From Closterium sp. NIES-65 (taxonomy: Eukaryota; Streptophyta; Zygnematophyceae; Desmidiales; Closteriaceae), in contig CANXME010001279.1 of assembly GCA_948144175.1 (NCBI GenBank), forward strand, positions 749,501-813,500: a stretch of 64,000 nucleotides of DNA. The letters are read 5' to 3'. The position numbers and the translations under genes are program-made. The notes under the pieces are model-generated. The model worked only from the letters and a program-made list of their open reading frames with translations. It did no database searches and was not told where the DNA came from. Of the stretch, positions 21,616 to 31,962 are shown piece by piece; the first letter of the stretch is position 1; each line of letters begins with the position of its first letter.

Positions 21616-22202
21616 TCCGAACCAGAATTCGGAACACACCCTAAGTACATTTCGGGAATTCAATGTTGGAATCCAACATTGAATTATGCGGCTCGTAATT
21701 CTCAGTTTCCAGCCTTGGGAACAATTCCAGAGAGCACGCTAGTGCTGGACACAACACGGCAGAGAACTCCAACAGCGCAGCAAAGCAATTGACACCACAA
21801 GCAAGCATAGCTTCCTACAGCTATGGCGACTTCCAACGGTGCTCATGATCATCATTATCTACTATAGTGTGGACGACAACAAGACAAATAGTCTCTGCCC
21901 ATGTGTTAGTGAATTCCTAGGCTATGCTTATTGGTTCTAGGATATGACAACAAGGCTAGTATCTCTTGTATATAATGATAATGACTATGCCTTGCTATTG
22001 TTAGCCCTAGGAATAATAATGGCGATCTGAGCGACCAGCTCGAGGCGCCCATGCTAGTATCCTAGTATATTAGGATGCATCTCTGAAATGTATGCCATCA
22101 TATGATCTCTTGTAAAGCTATATTACTACTTTCATCCAGAAATTCTCCTAAGAACGCTTCCTACTACTACTACTCTGCCAAAACAGCTTAGTGGCTGTTT
22201 CA
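21558..22202 (+). repeat. 3' LTR of G3
   Basis: Second LTR copy, 645 bp, ending GGCTGTTTCA. Its first 57 bp are also the end of the pol reading frame. Confidence 0.92.
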
Positions 22203-22706
22203 TCGGCAGATCACGGGTGAGGCGACGGCTAACAGACCGGGCGGCGGGTAAGGCAGCGGGTGGGGCCGCGTCTAATGGGTGGGGTGACGGTCAGGACGGT
22301 GGGAAACAGGTGGGGCGACGGGTCGCTCGTGCGCGCGGCTGCTGCTGTGCATGCGTGCGACTAACTACGGGGCCGCGGGGCCCGCTAGCAAAGGAGCCTC
22401 AGGGCCCACGAACGAAGGGCCGCGGGGCCTGCTAACGAAGGGCCGCGGGGCTTGCTAACGAAGGGCCGCGGGGCGTGCTAACGAACAGCCGCGACGGGTG
22501 ACGGGCGACGGTAAAAAAAAAAGAGGAAACGACCGTGATCAATGGGGGGAAATGGGCGACGGGTGACTGGCGACGGGCGGGGGGGTCTACAGGCGACGGG
22601 GCTAAGGTAAGCGTGCTACAGGCGGTCTAGGACGGGGCGCGACTAGGTGGGCCCATGATAGTCGAGTGATTTTTCCTAAGGGGAAAATCTCGCTAGGGTT
22701 AACCTA
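22203..22706 (-). repeat. GC-rich leader of E3, right part, with 28-bp repeats
   Basis: This continues the G-rich leader interrupted by G3. At 22370-22490 a unit of about 28 bp (CGAAGGGCCGCGGGGCCTGC with a GCTAA link) recurs three to four times. No coding domain is visible. Confidence 0.65.
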
Positions 22707-22717
22707 GCTCTATACCA
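22707..22717 (-). promoter_or_regulatory. Primer-binding site of E3
   Basis: The minus strand reads TGGTATAGAGC directly after an LTR end in CA. This fits the Met-tRNA complement used by the other copia elements here and fixes the orientation of E3. Confidence 0.6.
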
Positions 22718-22854
22718 TGTCACAATGTAAAATTGACAAAAACAGAAAGTACAAACAAGATATGTGCAAAACCTAGCCCTAGTGCAAGTAGAAAATAACA
22801 TAAGGGAGAACACCTAGACTAGAACTACACAAACTATAGAATTATGGCTTGACA
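22718..22854 (-). repeat. 5' LTR of E3
   Basis: On the minus strand it starts TGTCAAGCC, ends GTGACA and is 137 bp long, matching the size and TGTCA start of the other copia LTRs here. It is AT-rich in a GC-rich setting. No partner LTR lies in the window, so the call rests on termini and the adjacent primer site. Confidence 0.6.
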
Positions 22855-25616
22855 GGAGGCAGCGGCAGCGGTGGTGGAGGCAGCGGTAGCGGCGGTGGAG
22901 GCGGCGGTGGAGGTGGCGGCGGCGGTGGTGCTGGTCGGGGTGGAGCTGCACAGCGTGGAGGCTTTGGCGGTAGCCAGCGCCAGCAGCAGCCACGTTTCCG
23001 AAAGACCCCGTCGCCCCAGCAGCTTCGTGAGTGGTACACTGGGCGTGGGAGGTCTGGGGGTGCTAGTCCCTGCACTTAAATTCTCCGCACCGGCAGGCGC
23101 CGTGGGGAGACGTGCGGCCTGCCACACTCACCGCAACGCTGTTCCAGTCACCTGTCTGACGCTTGGCGTGCACGATTTCCTAACGCCACCGAGCTCCCTA
23201 GCTGGGCTGATCTGCTTAGGCAGAATATTGATATCTTTGTTCTTGACTATGATGCTATCCTTGCTGCCATGTATGCTGTGACTATTAATGCTAAGGGTGA
23301 CTGTTATCTGTATGTGCCGCTTGACCCAGGTATAGAGTCTGCTGCTCTAGGTGCTGGTGAGGCTACTGCTCTAGGAGCTAGTGAGTCTACTGCTCCAGGT
23401 GCTGGTGAGTCTGCTCTCTCTGGTACTATGCCTTCTGAGGCCTTGCACACCTTCACACTTGACTCAAGTGCTTCCCACTCCTTTTGCGACAGCACCACAC
23501 TCACGCCGCTCAGGCGACCGATTGCAGTCTCCATGGCAGACCCCTCTTGGGGCCGAGTCCTTGCGCACTCCTCCACGGTCCTGCCGTGTCCGACAATTCC
23601 GTCTGGCTCACTGTCGGGACTTCACCTCCCCTCGTTCTCTACGAATTTGGTGAGTGGAGCTGACCTCCAGGATGCGTGGGTTGACCAGTTCACTCCTGGA
23701 GGTCAGCGAGTGACCCGCTGTACGTGCTCCTGGACGGGCCGGCACCTGGCCACGTTTTCCCGTGCGCCTGGCTCGAGTCTGTACACACTGACTACTGTGA
23801 CCCCTCAGATAGCTGCGTCTGCGTCTGCGTCAGGTCACCTAGCGGCCCCCTTCTCGTGTCGCGCTTTGTAGCACCAGACCGTCCTTTGGCACCACCGTCT
23901 TGGTCATCCCTCACTGCAGCACCTTCGTGGCATGCACCGCCGTGTCCTTGTCTCTAGTCTTCCCAGGGTTCTCCCTCCCCTCCCACCCTCGCCTGCTCCT
24001 CCCTGTCTTCCCTATGTCGAGGAGCGGAGCCGCGCCGCTCCTCACTCCTCCTCGTTTCCCCCGACGTCTGCTCCCCTGCAGACCCTCCACATGGACGTGT
24101 GGAGCCCAGCCCGCGTTCGTGGACAGGACCGCGAGCGGTACTTTATGCTGGTCGCTGACGACTACACGTGTTATATTACGGTCTTTCCCTTGCGCACCAA
24201 GGGTGAGGTCCCTGATGTTTTGATCCCTTAGATCCGCACTGCCCGTCTCCAGCTCCGCGAGCGGTTCGGGGCGGACTTTTCTGTCCTGCGTCTGCACTCT
24301 GACAGAGGTGGTGAGTTTGCCTCTGACTTTCTGCAAGACTTTTGTCGTGGGGAGGGCATTCCCAAAACGTTCAGGCTCCCGGCCTCACCGCAGCAGAATG
24401 GGATTGCTGAGCGCCGCATTGGCTTAGTCATGGAGGTCGCTCGTACCTCCATGGTCCATGCGGCTGCCCCCCATTTTCTGTGGCCGTTTGCGGTCCGATA
24501 CGTTGCGCATCAGCTCAACCTCTGGCCCCGTGTCTCTTTCCCGGAGACCTCGTCCACACTGCGTTGGACGGGGAGGGTTGACGATGCGTCCTTGTTTCGG
24601 GTCTGAGGTTCCCGTGCCTTGGTCCGAGATACTACCACGGACAAGCTCTCCGCCCGTGCTATTCCCTGCATCTTCCTTGGCTTTGTCCCTGACGCGTCTG
24701 GCTGGCAGTTTTACCACCCCACCTCGCACCGTGTCCGGCCCTCTCAAGACGTCACATTCGACAAGTCTTCGCCTACCGCACTGCCTCTCTTCCCCCTCGC
24801 CGCTCTTCCTTGCCCCACGTCCTCCTCCCGTAGACCCCCTCCCCCCTCATTGTCCTACTCCCTCAAGTGTGTCCCAGGTAGATGCTGTCGAGCCTATCAA
24901 GGTAGCGGTTGACTTTGGTGGTGCTGCTGGGGGCGCTGAGCTTGAGCGTGTAGAGCGTGGGGTTGCTGAGCCTGAGCGTGCGGAGCCAGGGGGTGCTGAC
25001 CCTGAGCGTGTGGAGTCTGGGGGTGCTGAGCCTGGGGTTGCTGAGTCTGGGCGTGCGAAGCCTGGGGGTGCTTAGCCTGAGCAGGTGGAGTCTGGGGGTG
25101 CTGAGCCTTGGGTTGCTGAGTCTGGGGGTGCTGAGCCTGGAGGTGCTGAGCCTGAGGGTGCTGAGCCTGTGGTTGCTGAGACTAGGGGTGCTGAGTCTGC
25201 TGGAGTTCCTACCGGTGCCTCGTCTTGACCGGAGCCTCTCTCTCCACTGCAGCTGCGCGAGTGGTTTGCTCGCCGCTGGAGACTCTAGGAGGGTGCTGCT
25301 GGAGCTGGAGTTGCTCGAGGTACTGCTGGTGCCGGAGCTGCTGGTGGAGCTGTAGCTGCTGGGGCTGGAGGTGTTGCCGGAGCTAAAGCTGCTGGAGGTA
25401 CTGCTGGAGCTGGTGCTGCAGGTGCTGGTGCTGCTTGAGGTGCTGGAGCCACTGAACGGATGTGCTCGTACTGGAGGTACTGGAGCTGTTGGGGCTGGTG
25501 GTGCTGCTGGAGCTGGAGCTACTAGAGGTGCTGGAGCTGGTGGTCCTTCGGGAGTTGGAGCTGGAGACCCTGGAGCTTGAGGTACTGGTGCTGCCGGTGC
25601 TGGTTTTGGAGGCACT
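22855..25616 (+). pseudogene. E4 gag tail, protease and integrase, with stops
   Basis: A Gly-rich tract (22855-22970) leads to SPQQLREWYTGRGRSGG. The protease at about 23450 reads TFTLDSSASHSF, so the essential Gly of DSGA is Ser. One frame then runs to about 24780 with stops at 23869-23871, 24229-24231 and 24604-24606. It carries LHMDVWSPARV, LHSDRGGEFAS and QQNGIAERRIG of the integrase. From 24780 the frame shifts into a Glu/Pro/Gly repeat (VESGGAEPG type) with more stops, then the REWFARRW motif at about 25250 and a Gly/Ala-rich end. Confidence 0.83.
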
Positions 25617-25839
25617 GCGCGGCCGCGGCCGTACTTCGTTCCACTTCTTCCGTACTAGTCCCTCTCTGCCCTTACTGTGTCCACAGCCTGCCCAATCGCA
25701 GTCGCAGCTACAGCCAGCCTCTCCACTGCCTGGTCCTTCTCCTTATTCTGGGCTGACTAAAGGTATTACGGAGCGTCGTGAGCCATAGTCTCGTCCTGCG
25801 TCGCCTGTTCGCGTTGTTCGCACTGGTTGTCGTGACACC

Positions 25840-27380
25840 AGATGGCACTTCGTCCTTCCACTACTCCACTACCTGTCCCTCTGCTATCTCCTCCTGCGTC
25901 CTCTCTTGCTGACGGTTCGGACCCGGCGTCCAACTCCCTTCGTGCTGCCAGTCCTACTCTCACGCGTCTCCTGGCCACTGTGGTCACTGACCCGTCGATT
26001 GAGTCCACTACTGAGTCTGCCCCAGTTGGTGAGCTTGTTGACTTTGCTGCGTTTGAGCACTACGCCGCTAGTCTTGTTGCTGAGTCTGAGTCTGTCTGTC
26101 CTCCGTCCGTCCGGGGTGAGTGCTCTTGGCATGGACGTCCTTGAGGACAGGCAAGAGGAGTTTGAGTGCTTTGCCCCTGCTTTGCCTCATCTCGTGTCCA
26201 TGCTGCTCGTACATGAGGGAGACCCGGATGCACCAGACATCCCGACCCCGCGCTCTTACGCAGAGGCGATAAAGGGTCCCTAATCCTCTCAGTGGTAGTC
26301 AGCCATGGACACAGAGATGGCTTCCTGGAAACCCACAGGCACCTACGGCGACGAGGTTCCCCCGCCTGGGGCGAACATCGTTAATGGCATGTGGATTTTC
26401 AGGGTGAAGCGGCCGCTGGGTTCTCCTCCTGTCTTCATGGCGCGTTACGTTGCACGAGGCTTCAGTCAGCGAGAGGGAGTTGACTTCTTCCAGACCTTAT
26501 CCCCCAACCCAAAGATGTCCTCTCTTTGGGTTCTGCTGCACATCGCCGCTCAGCGTGACTACGAGCTGCACTTTCTTGACTTCAGCACTGCTTTCCTACA
26601 GGGCAGCCTGCATGAGAAGATCTGGCTGCGCCGCCCTCCTGGCTTCACTGGGTCGTTTCGTGCTGGTACCCGGTGGAGCCTCCGGCGGCCAGTCTACGGT
26701 CTCCACCAAGTGCCCCGTGAGTGGCACGGCACACTGAGAACGACCCTTGCGGCTCTTGGCTTTGCTCCTTCCACTACTGACTCGTCGTTGTTTCTATGCA
26801 CCGACACCTCTCTGCCGCCGTTCTACGTCCTCGTGTACGTCGACAACTTGGTCTTTGCTACTTCTCACACTGAGGGACTCGCCCACGTGAAGTGAGAGGT
26901 GTAAAAGAGATACACGTGCACAGACCTGGGTGAGCTGCGCAACTATCTTGGCTTGCCGATCACCCGGGACAGAGCACAGCGCACCATAACTTTGACTCAG
27001 TCACACATGGTGCAGCAGGTCCTTCAGCGTGCCGGCTTCACGTATCAGAATGTTATTATCTATCCTGTAGTGGGGTGCTCTATAGCGAGTACAACACTGT
27101 TAGGGTTTGCTATATGTATCACAACTGCTGCTAGTGAAACCCCTCCTTTGTTCATTTCTCTCTTGCCTAGCTAGCTGAACTCCTAGCTATGGCTCCTCAC
27201 TGTGCTTACTCTTGATACATCACGTACTCGTCGCCACAGCCCACTCCTCTGCCTACTCGCTACTCGCTCTTAGCTCTGCTTTCAGATGAGTCTGTAGAGC
27301 CGAGTGGCATTTATCCAGCGTGTCGGCACTTCAACCTTGTGATCATCAGCTTTTCTGTACTGTTTTAGGCCTTGTGCCCA
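25840..27380 (+). pseudogene. E4 reverse transcriptase, RNase H deleted
   Basis: 25840-26283 carries the conserved linker ending GDPDAPDIPTPRSYAEAIKGP. 26305-26895 is reverse transcriptase with MWIFRVKRP, MARYVARGFSQREGVDF, LDFSTAFLQG and VYVDNLVFAT, in which the second Asp of YVDD is Asn. Stops follow at 26893-26895 and shortly after. The frame is cut at 27044 by the small insert and resumes at 27227. Near 27318 the sequence jumps from DESVEPSG to a remnant of the last RNase H segment, so the RNase H active site is lost. Confidence 0.82.
27045..27219 (+). mobile_element. Solo-LTR-like insertion in E4
   Basis: TCACGTA occurs at 27038-27044 and again at 27220-27226, and E4 reads through cleanly when the 175 bp and one repeat are removed. 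The insert carries the signature GTAGTGGGGTGCTC, a short gap and AGTACAACACTGTTAGGG, which resembles the LTRs of E1 and E5 (GTAGTGGGGTATCC and AGGTGCTCCTTAGTGAGTAC). It ends in CA but begins TCAG. A solo LTR left by recombination is the likeliest origin. Confidence 0.65.
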
Positions 27381-27635
27381 CTGGGCCTCACTTGCTTACT
27401 TCTTGACTTTGCTTGTACTGTGATTTTTACACATATACCTGCATGCTTACGCTTGCTAGGTTGTGACCAGTGTATTGTTTGTTTGCCTTTATATAACTCT
27501 GGATGTGAACTGGCCTTGTGGCCATTTGCTTGTGCTCAGAATGCGTGGTGACTTCGTGATCCACCTTGAGCTTGCTTTGCTTCTTTTGACTGGTCTTGTG
27601 ACCTTTTGTTCTCCCCCACTTTGCCTATGGGGGTG

Positions 27636-27761
27636 TGTCAAACTTATATGCTGTAGTCTGTGTGGGCTGTAGTGGGGTATTCATATGGGGTACATCACTT
27701 TAGGGTTTCCTACTTGTACTCCTCATGATGCTCAATGCAATCATTCCTCGTTCTGTTTTCA
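27636..27761 (+). repeat. 3' LTR of E4
   Basis: TGTCAAACTTAT to CTGTTTTCA, 126 bp, preceded by the purine tract CCTATGGGGGTG. It shares GTAGTGGGGTAT with the E1 LTR. The next base begins G0 sequence. Confidence 0.75.
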
Positions 27762-28306
27762 CATTGCAAGCTGCCCGCACTAGAGCCGACGAAGCAATAA
27801 AAAAAAAACAAATGTCATTGCAAAACGCAACGCTTACCGCCATCTCCGCCCAGTTACGTACTAGTGAGGGGATTACGTACTGCTCGATACATAGAACTTG
27901 GGACTGCCCGTCGTGCCGAAATTAAGACCGCGCTACTGTGGACCATTCCAAATCAGCCACAGGATCACCCCAGCTACCGCCCACGTACTGTTGCCGACAG
28001 AATGGTACATCAGCCCATCATTCCACGTCAGCCTACGCATACATCCCAACCACGAGCCAATTGCCTCGTCACCGCCCGCCATCCATGACCCGCCCTGCAT
28101 CGGAGCCGATCATCGAGCACGAAAAGATTATGAGCCATCGGATTCGATACCCCACGGGAATCAGGAGGATCGAGTTCCTCGTTCGCTAGAAGGACCGCAC
28201 GACAACTGAGGATAGCTGGGTGCCTGTGGCCAACATTGAAAACCACCCTGCCCTGCAAGTGTACATGAGGAGCCGGGGTTTTCGCGATATACACGCACTC
28301 GCATAG
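27762..28306 (+). pseudogene. Chromovirus G0 integrase C-terminus and chromodomain
   Basis: The fragment opens with RTRADEAIKKKQMSLQNA, typical of the helix after the integrase core. It then has a [16 protein letters not shown] block and an HPVFHVSLL-like block reading [12 protein letters not shown]. After a frame change it gives a chromodomain at 28090-28306, [16 protein letters not shown] then RRIEFLVR, a stop at 28188-28190, and [18 protein letters not shown]. Orientation and position suit the 3' end of G0, whose gag and protease lie at 1-1103 and 12285-12762. That link is inference; it could belong to another chromovirus of the same type. Confidence 0.78.
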
Positions 28307-28336
28307 CGGAGGGGGCTTCTTGAGAGGTGGGGTAAG

Positions 28337-28400
28337 TGTAAGGAATTCACTTGACATTCCTTACCGCAACCTGCAACATCGCATATAGCAGCATACTTTT
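28337..28400 (+). repeat. Start of a chromovirus 3' LTR (G0), right end not found
   Basis: After the chromodomain, a G-rich tract (GGAGGGGGCTTC, GAGAGGTGGGGTAAG) is followed by TGTAAGGAATTC, which looks like a purine tract and LTR start. The LTR begins with a 9-bp inverted repeat, GTAAGGAAT at 28338-28346 and ATTCCTTAC at 28356-28364. The partner LTR lies outside the window, so the right edge cannot be placed. A TATAAAA box at 28645 beside a 21-bp palindrome (28651-28671) may belong to it. Confidence 0.5.
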
Positions 28401-30472
28401 TTTTTTAACTTTTTTGTTGACATTTTAACTTCAGTCTCTTCAGTATGACTTCGGTATGTTCGTTACTATTGGTTCATAACCACTGCAAGGTGCGCGACTT
28501 GCTTGTACACGTTCGTGCGTGCGACTGGTTGGGGAAAAATACTTGGGTACTGGGTTTCCATTCGGTGCAGGGCAAATTCGCGTGCAGGAGTGGGGCATCA
28601 TGCGTAAATGTTGGCCCTGTTCGATAGTAGGGTGACCCCAACTATAAAATTTCTCCCACGGTGGGAGAAAATGGGCGGGAAAGGATCTAAGACTCCATAC
28701 GACTCTTGCGACCACCCGTGCGAGCGTGAACGACCCTCCTGCGATGACACAAGTTTCCCGCCTACATGAACGACCCCCATGCGATGAGACGAATTTCCCG
28801 CCCACACGGGAATACGAGGCGGGAAGTTTGACCAGGGTTCTTGACTCCACAGTGTGCCCGAAAAGTAATTGCAGATGCAATGATTACCAAGTGTATGGGG
28901 CAAAACTTCACACGGTGTGGGAATGGTTGTGACACCTGCTTTTTAACAAAGTCACTTCATTCGATTTTTATGGGGTCTAGAATTATTGTTTTGAAGCCCG
29001 GCGGAAGGGTACGAATCAGTGCTGCTCGCATGCCAATACCTTTCGAAACACATAACAAGGGTTGTCACCGAAATGAACCACGTGGTAGAAGTTTCAGCAT
29101 AATTTTTTGTTAGCGGCTCATTTTCCGGACGCAGACAGTGAAAACTCGTTCCACTTCAATCGACCGTTCAGATATTGCACTTCTTCCCGCCATTTCTGCT
29201 GCTGGCAATGACTTGGCACCAATAATTACATTGCAATCTCGTTTTCCCCTTGGAATTTGTCCTTTTATGTGCGACAGCTCAAACCCAACAATGGTGGGAG
29301 ACTGGTTGCGTTTTTGTTGGGCTGAGAAATAGCCCTTAGGATCTTTGCAGAGGAGAACTCTTGGGTAGAAACTTGTAATAGCGGAAGCGTTTTAATGAGG
29401 ATTGTGAACCGACCTTGCACTGGTGTGTGAGAGCAAAGTAGATTAAATTAAACAAGCAAATACAAGGATTTATATAAGAGTACAGGGAATACGAATAGAT
29501 AGGTAGATAACTGTATTGCTGTTGCGGTTCGATACAGTGCGACTCGGGCAACTGCTCTGTAACGAGTCAGTTGTGTGTCCTTAACTGTCGCGCTGTGATT
29601 GTCGAGTCAAAGGTCAGCGACCTTTGACTTTCTCGTAACCTCCAGGCGGTTACCCTAACCTCCGAGGTTGACTCGATGCTTCGTTTGGGACTGCTTCGCT
29701 TGGTGCCTTGGGTTTGATACGACAGAAGCGCACTTAGGACTTATTGTTTCCAACAGTTCTCTCATGCATTCGCTCACATTTTGTACACCCTTATTCTCAG
29801 TCTTCTCAACGGCGGAAGCAGTGGCTACAGTGTTTGGACGTAGCGGGCTGGTGAGATAACTCGGCTGCGGGCCAAGTCGCACGAGGCGACGAAACCAGAC
29901 TTGGGCCGTAAAATTCCGCTAACGATGAATAAATGTTCTAACCGTTTAGAAAACAGTAATAACATTCTAGAGCGTAAAGAGCCTTGACTAAACGCCCTGG
30001 GTCAAACTGTCAGTATAACGCATGTGATAGGACCTTCTTTGGTCCGCTGCGGCTACACTAAGCGTCTTGGTCAGTATAACATATGCCAGTCTAACAGAAT
30101 GAGGGTGTACTCGTTTGACACTCTAGTGCAATCCTCGCAACCTTGATTTATTGCACCTGTAACAAGAAGGGAGGTGGACCCTTTTCAAGATTGTGGTCCT
30201 TCGATGCCGAACCGAATGCTAGCTATGGTGAGGGAGCAAGGTTGTGTTTTTTTTTTGTCGTTTGTTTCCCCTGATTTGTTCAACTGGGGAGTGGCTTGGA
30301 GCTGAAGGGTGCGCTGTTGTGTGGCTTGGGCTTGGTTGACTCCCGTAACATTGAGAGTTTTGGATCGGATCTTTGTGGACAGACTCCCTCCCTCTCTCCA
30401 GTGCAAGCGATTGTGTGAGCTGGAGCGACACGTTGAGGGCTCGACAAGATTTGGTTCGGTATCGACTGGACC
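28401..30472. other. Gene-poor spacer with short foldbacks
   Basis: No ORF here shows a recognisable domain. Visible structure includes the perfect palindrome TTTCTCCCAC-G-GTGGGAGAAA at 28651-28671 and a hairpin with 11-bp arms and a 3-base loop at 29605-29629 (AGTCAAAGGTC arm). The first part is probably LTR of G0. Confidence 0.5.
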
Positions 30473-30481
30473 CAAAAACAA

Positions 30482-31143
30482 CGGCCATTATCTCCGATAC
30501 TCAGATTTCGTCTGAGCACGTTCTCGATATAGTGTAAAGTTATTCTGGCTTAGGTATGATGCAGTCACTCAAAAAAAGGAATTCTAGCACTTGCAAAAAA
30601 AATATAATGCCCGTAGCGAACCTAAATGATTTCCAGGAAGGATCAATCCTAAATACCGAAAGCCACCCAATATTTTGGAGAACAGATTGCAACCCACTTG
30701 ACAAAAAAAAATGATACCCACCTCGGAAAGGGATGCGGCTCGGGAGGCATCAACCCTAGAACAACGCCCATTCCCGTGTTTAGGGCTGACCCCTCTCAAA
30801 AATGCATCCAGGTTTCGTAGGGGTTTTATTTTTTTCCGCCATGCCCGAATAGGTATCGGTAGTGTCGTCTAGTGCTTTTGGTAGCGTTGTTTAGCGGCCG
30901 GTTGCGCTACTGGGCACTACCAAGTGAATTATATGGGCTTCATTATCTTACTACCTTAATTTCCGTACATATATCCAAGTCAGGAGGGTAAACTGAATGA
31001 TTTGTTTTTGTCACTTCTTAATGAGTTTGACCAGCGTGAGAAATGTGACTAAAAAGCGATGACAAATCAACGTTGAGAAAGTCCAGACTGATAACACCTG
31101 AGAACGCGCTCAGGAAAAATCTGAGTATCGGAGATAATGGCCG
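30482..31143. mobile_element. Mutator-like miniature inverted-repeat element
   Basis: The ends are inverted repeats: 27 bp perfect (30482-30508 against 31117-31143, starting CGGCCATTATC), extending to about 44 bp with four mismatches. The 9-mer CAAAAACAA flanks both sides (30473-30481 and 31144-31152). Long terminal inverted repeats with 9-bp target duplications are the hallmark of the Mutator superfamily. The 662-bp body has no transposase-like frame, so the copy is non-autonomous. Confidence 0.82.
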
Positions 31144-31152
31144 CAAAAACAA

Positions 31153-31962
31153 CCACGACACACGACACCCATGATCCAGAGTGCCACACTCTTGGGGCTG
31201 CATTGCAGTTCGACCTTTCCTACGATCTTTCCTTCCATCGAGCGCCACGAGAGCCGTACGGAATAATTCAGCACTGCCGACATACGTCTAGATCACCAGC
31301 CTGGACTATCTGAGATGATCCTTGTTGCCAGGTGGAGAGCGATAAGGACACGCACGCTACGTACGCACGTACATCGCTCCCTCCCACAGAAACTGCCCCG
31401 CTGTGAATGGATGCCGCGTTTGCGCGTACGCGTAACTGTACGCGTGAATCACTAAAATCTCAGATGTGATACGATGCCCTCATGTCCCTCGTGACCCCCA
31501 AGATGAAACTTTGGATGCCCGCCTCCCAGCCGTCGTCCCGCTGTGGTGCTGAGGTGATTCTGAAATGATACCGTACTGAAAGCCGCTTGAACGCACATCA
31601 CCAATTTAAAAACCCTTGAGTAGAGCACATCTCTCCGTATTACCAACTTACCACCACTTGATCTGCACCAGATACACAGTGTAGTGTTGTACAGATACCA
31701 GCTTTTACAGTTGCAGCAACCAGAGAGTATACTGTATCTCTTTGACTGTTTACTGCAATCGGCCCACAACTGCTGCACTCAGACTTTGACCGTAAGTTGC
31801 TGCTGCTGCTCTGTTCCACCACCCCCGCAGATAAAGGATGTGGAATTGAAAGCTCCTTTGTCAATTCGAAGTTTAACTTTCAACCAAGCATCACCACCTA
31901 GTATTCTATAGAGCAGGTCGCGTGACGCTGATTATTCTGATTATCACATCGTTTTTATCCCC
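31153..31962. other. Spacer upstream of the 436-codon ORF
   Basis: No coding domain or repeat stands out. Short ORFs here lack recognisable motifs. Confidence 0.4.

Larger units (their letters stand above)
16478..22202 (+). mobile_element. Chromovirus G3 (Ty3/gypsy), nearly complete
   Basis: LTRs at 16478-17123 and 21558-22202 are 646 and 645 bp, start TGTAACAAG, end TTTCA, and are nearly identical. Flanks are gCGGC on the left (16473-16477) and tCGGC on the right (22203-22207), so 4 bases match as a target-site duplication. The element has a Met-type primer site, gag with a zinc knuckle, pol in the order protease, reverse transcriptase, RNase H, integrase, chromodomain, and a purine tract. 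Only one clear lesion is seen, a 1-base deletion in reverse transcriptase. It lies inside the leader of E3 and looks like the youngest insertion in the nest. Confidence 0.93.
12763..22854 (-). mobile_element. Ty1/copia element E3 (minus strand), 3'-truncated, carrying G3
   Basis: On the minus strand the order is 5' LTR (22854-22718), primer site (22717-22707), a GC-rich tandem-repeat leader (22706-15265, split by chromovirus G3), then gag C-terminus, protease and integrase (15264-12763). Reverse transcriptase, RNase H and the 3' LTR are missing: the copy ends abruptly in the integrase C-terminal region where it meets G0. The 5' LTR abuts E4. Its reconstruction rests on orientation and on the LTR plus primer-site signature, since no second LTR is present to prove it. 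Confidence 0.68.
22855..27761 (+). mobile_element. Ty1/copia element E4, degraded, no 5' LTR
   Basis: It begins abruptly in a Gly/Ser-rich gag tail beside the E3 LTR. It continues with gag motif, protease, integrase, Gly-rich linker and reverse transcriptase, and ends with a 3' LTR at 27636-27761. RNase H is deleted near 27318 and a 175-bp solo-LTR-like insert sits in reverse transcriptase. There are many stops and frame changes. The right end abuts G0 integrase sequence, so E4 was probably inserted into G0. Confidence 0.8.

Noticed and set aside
22849..23079. Gly-rich protein as a separate gene
   Set aside because: It runs into the QQLREWY motif of copia gag and is part of E4.
27084..27180. 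Host coding sequence in the E4 insert
   Set aside because: It matches copia LTR blocks and is bounded by a direct repeat.
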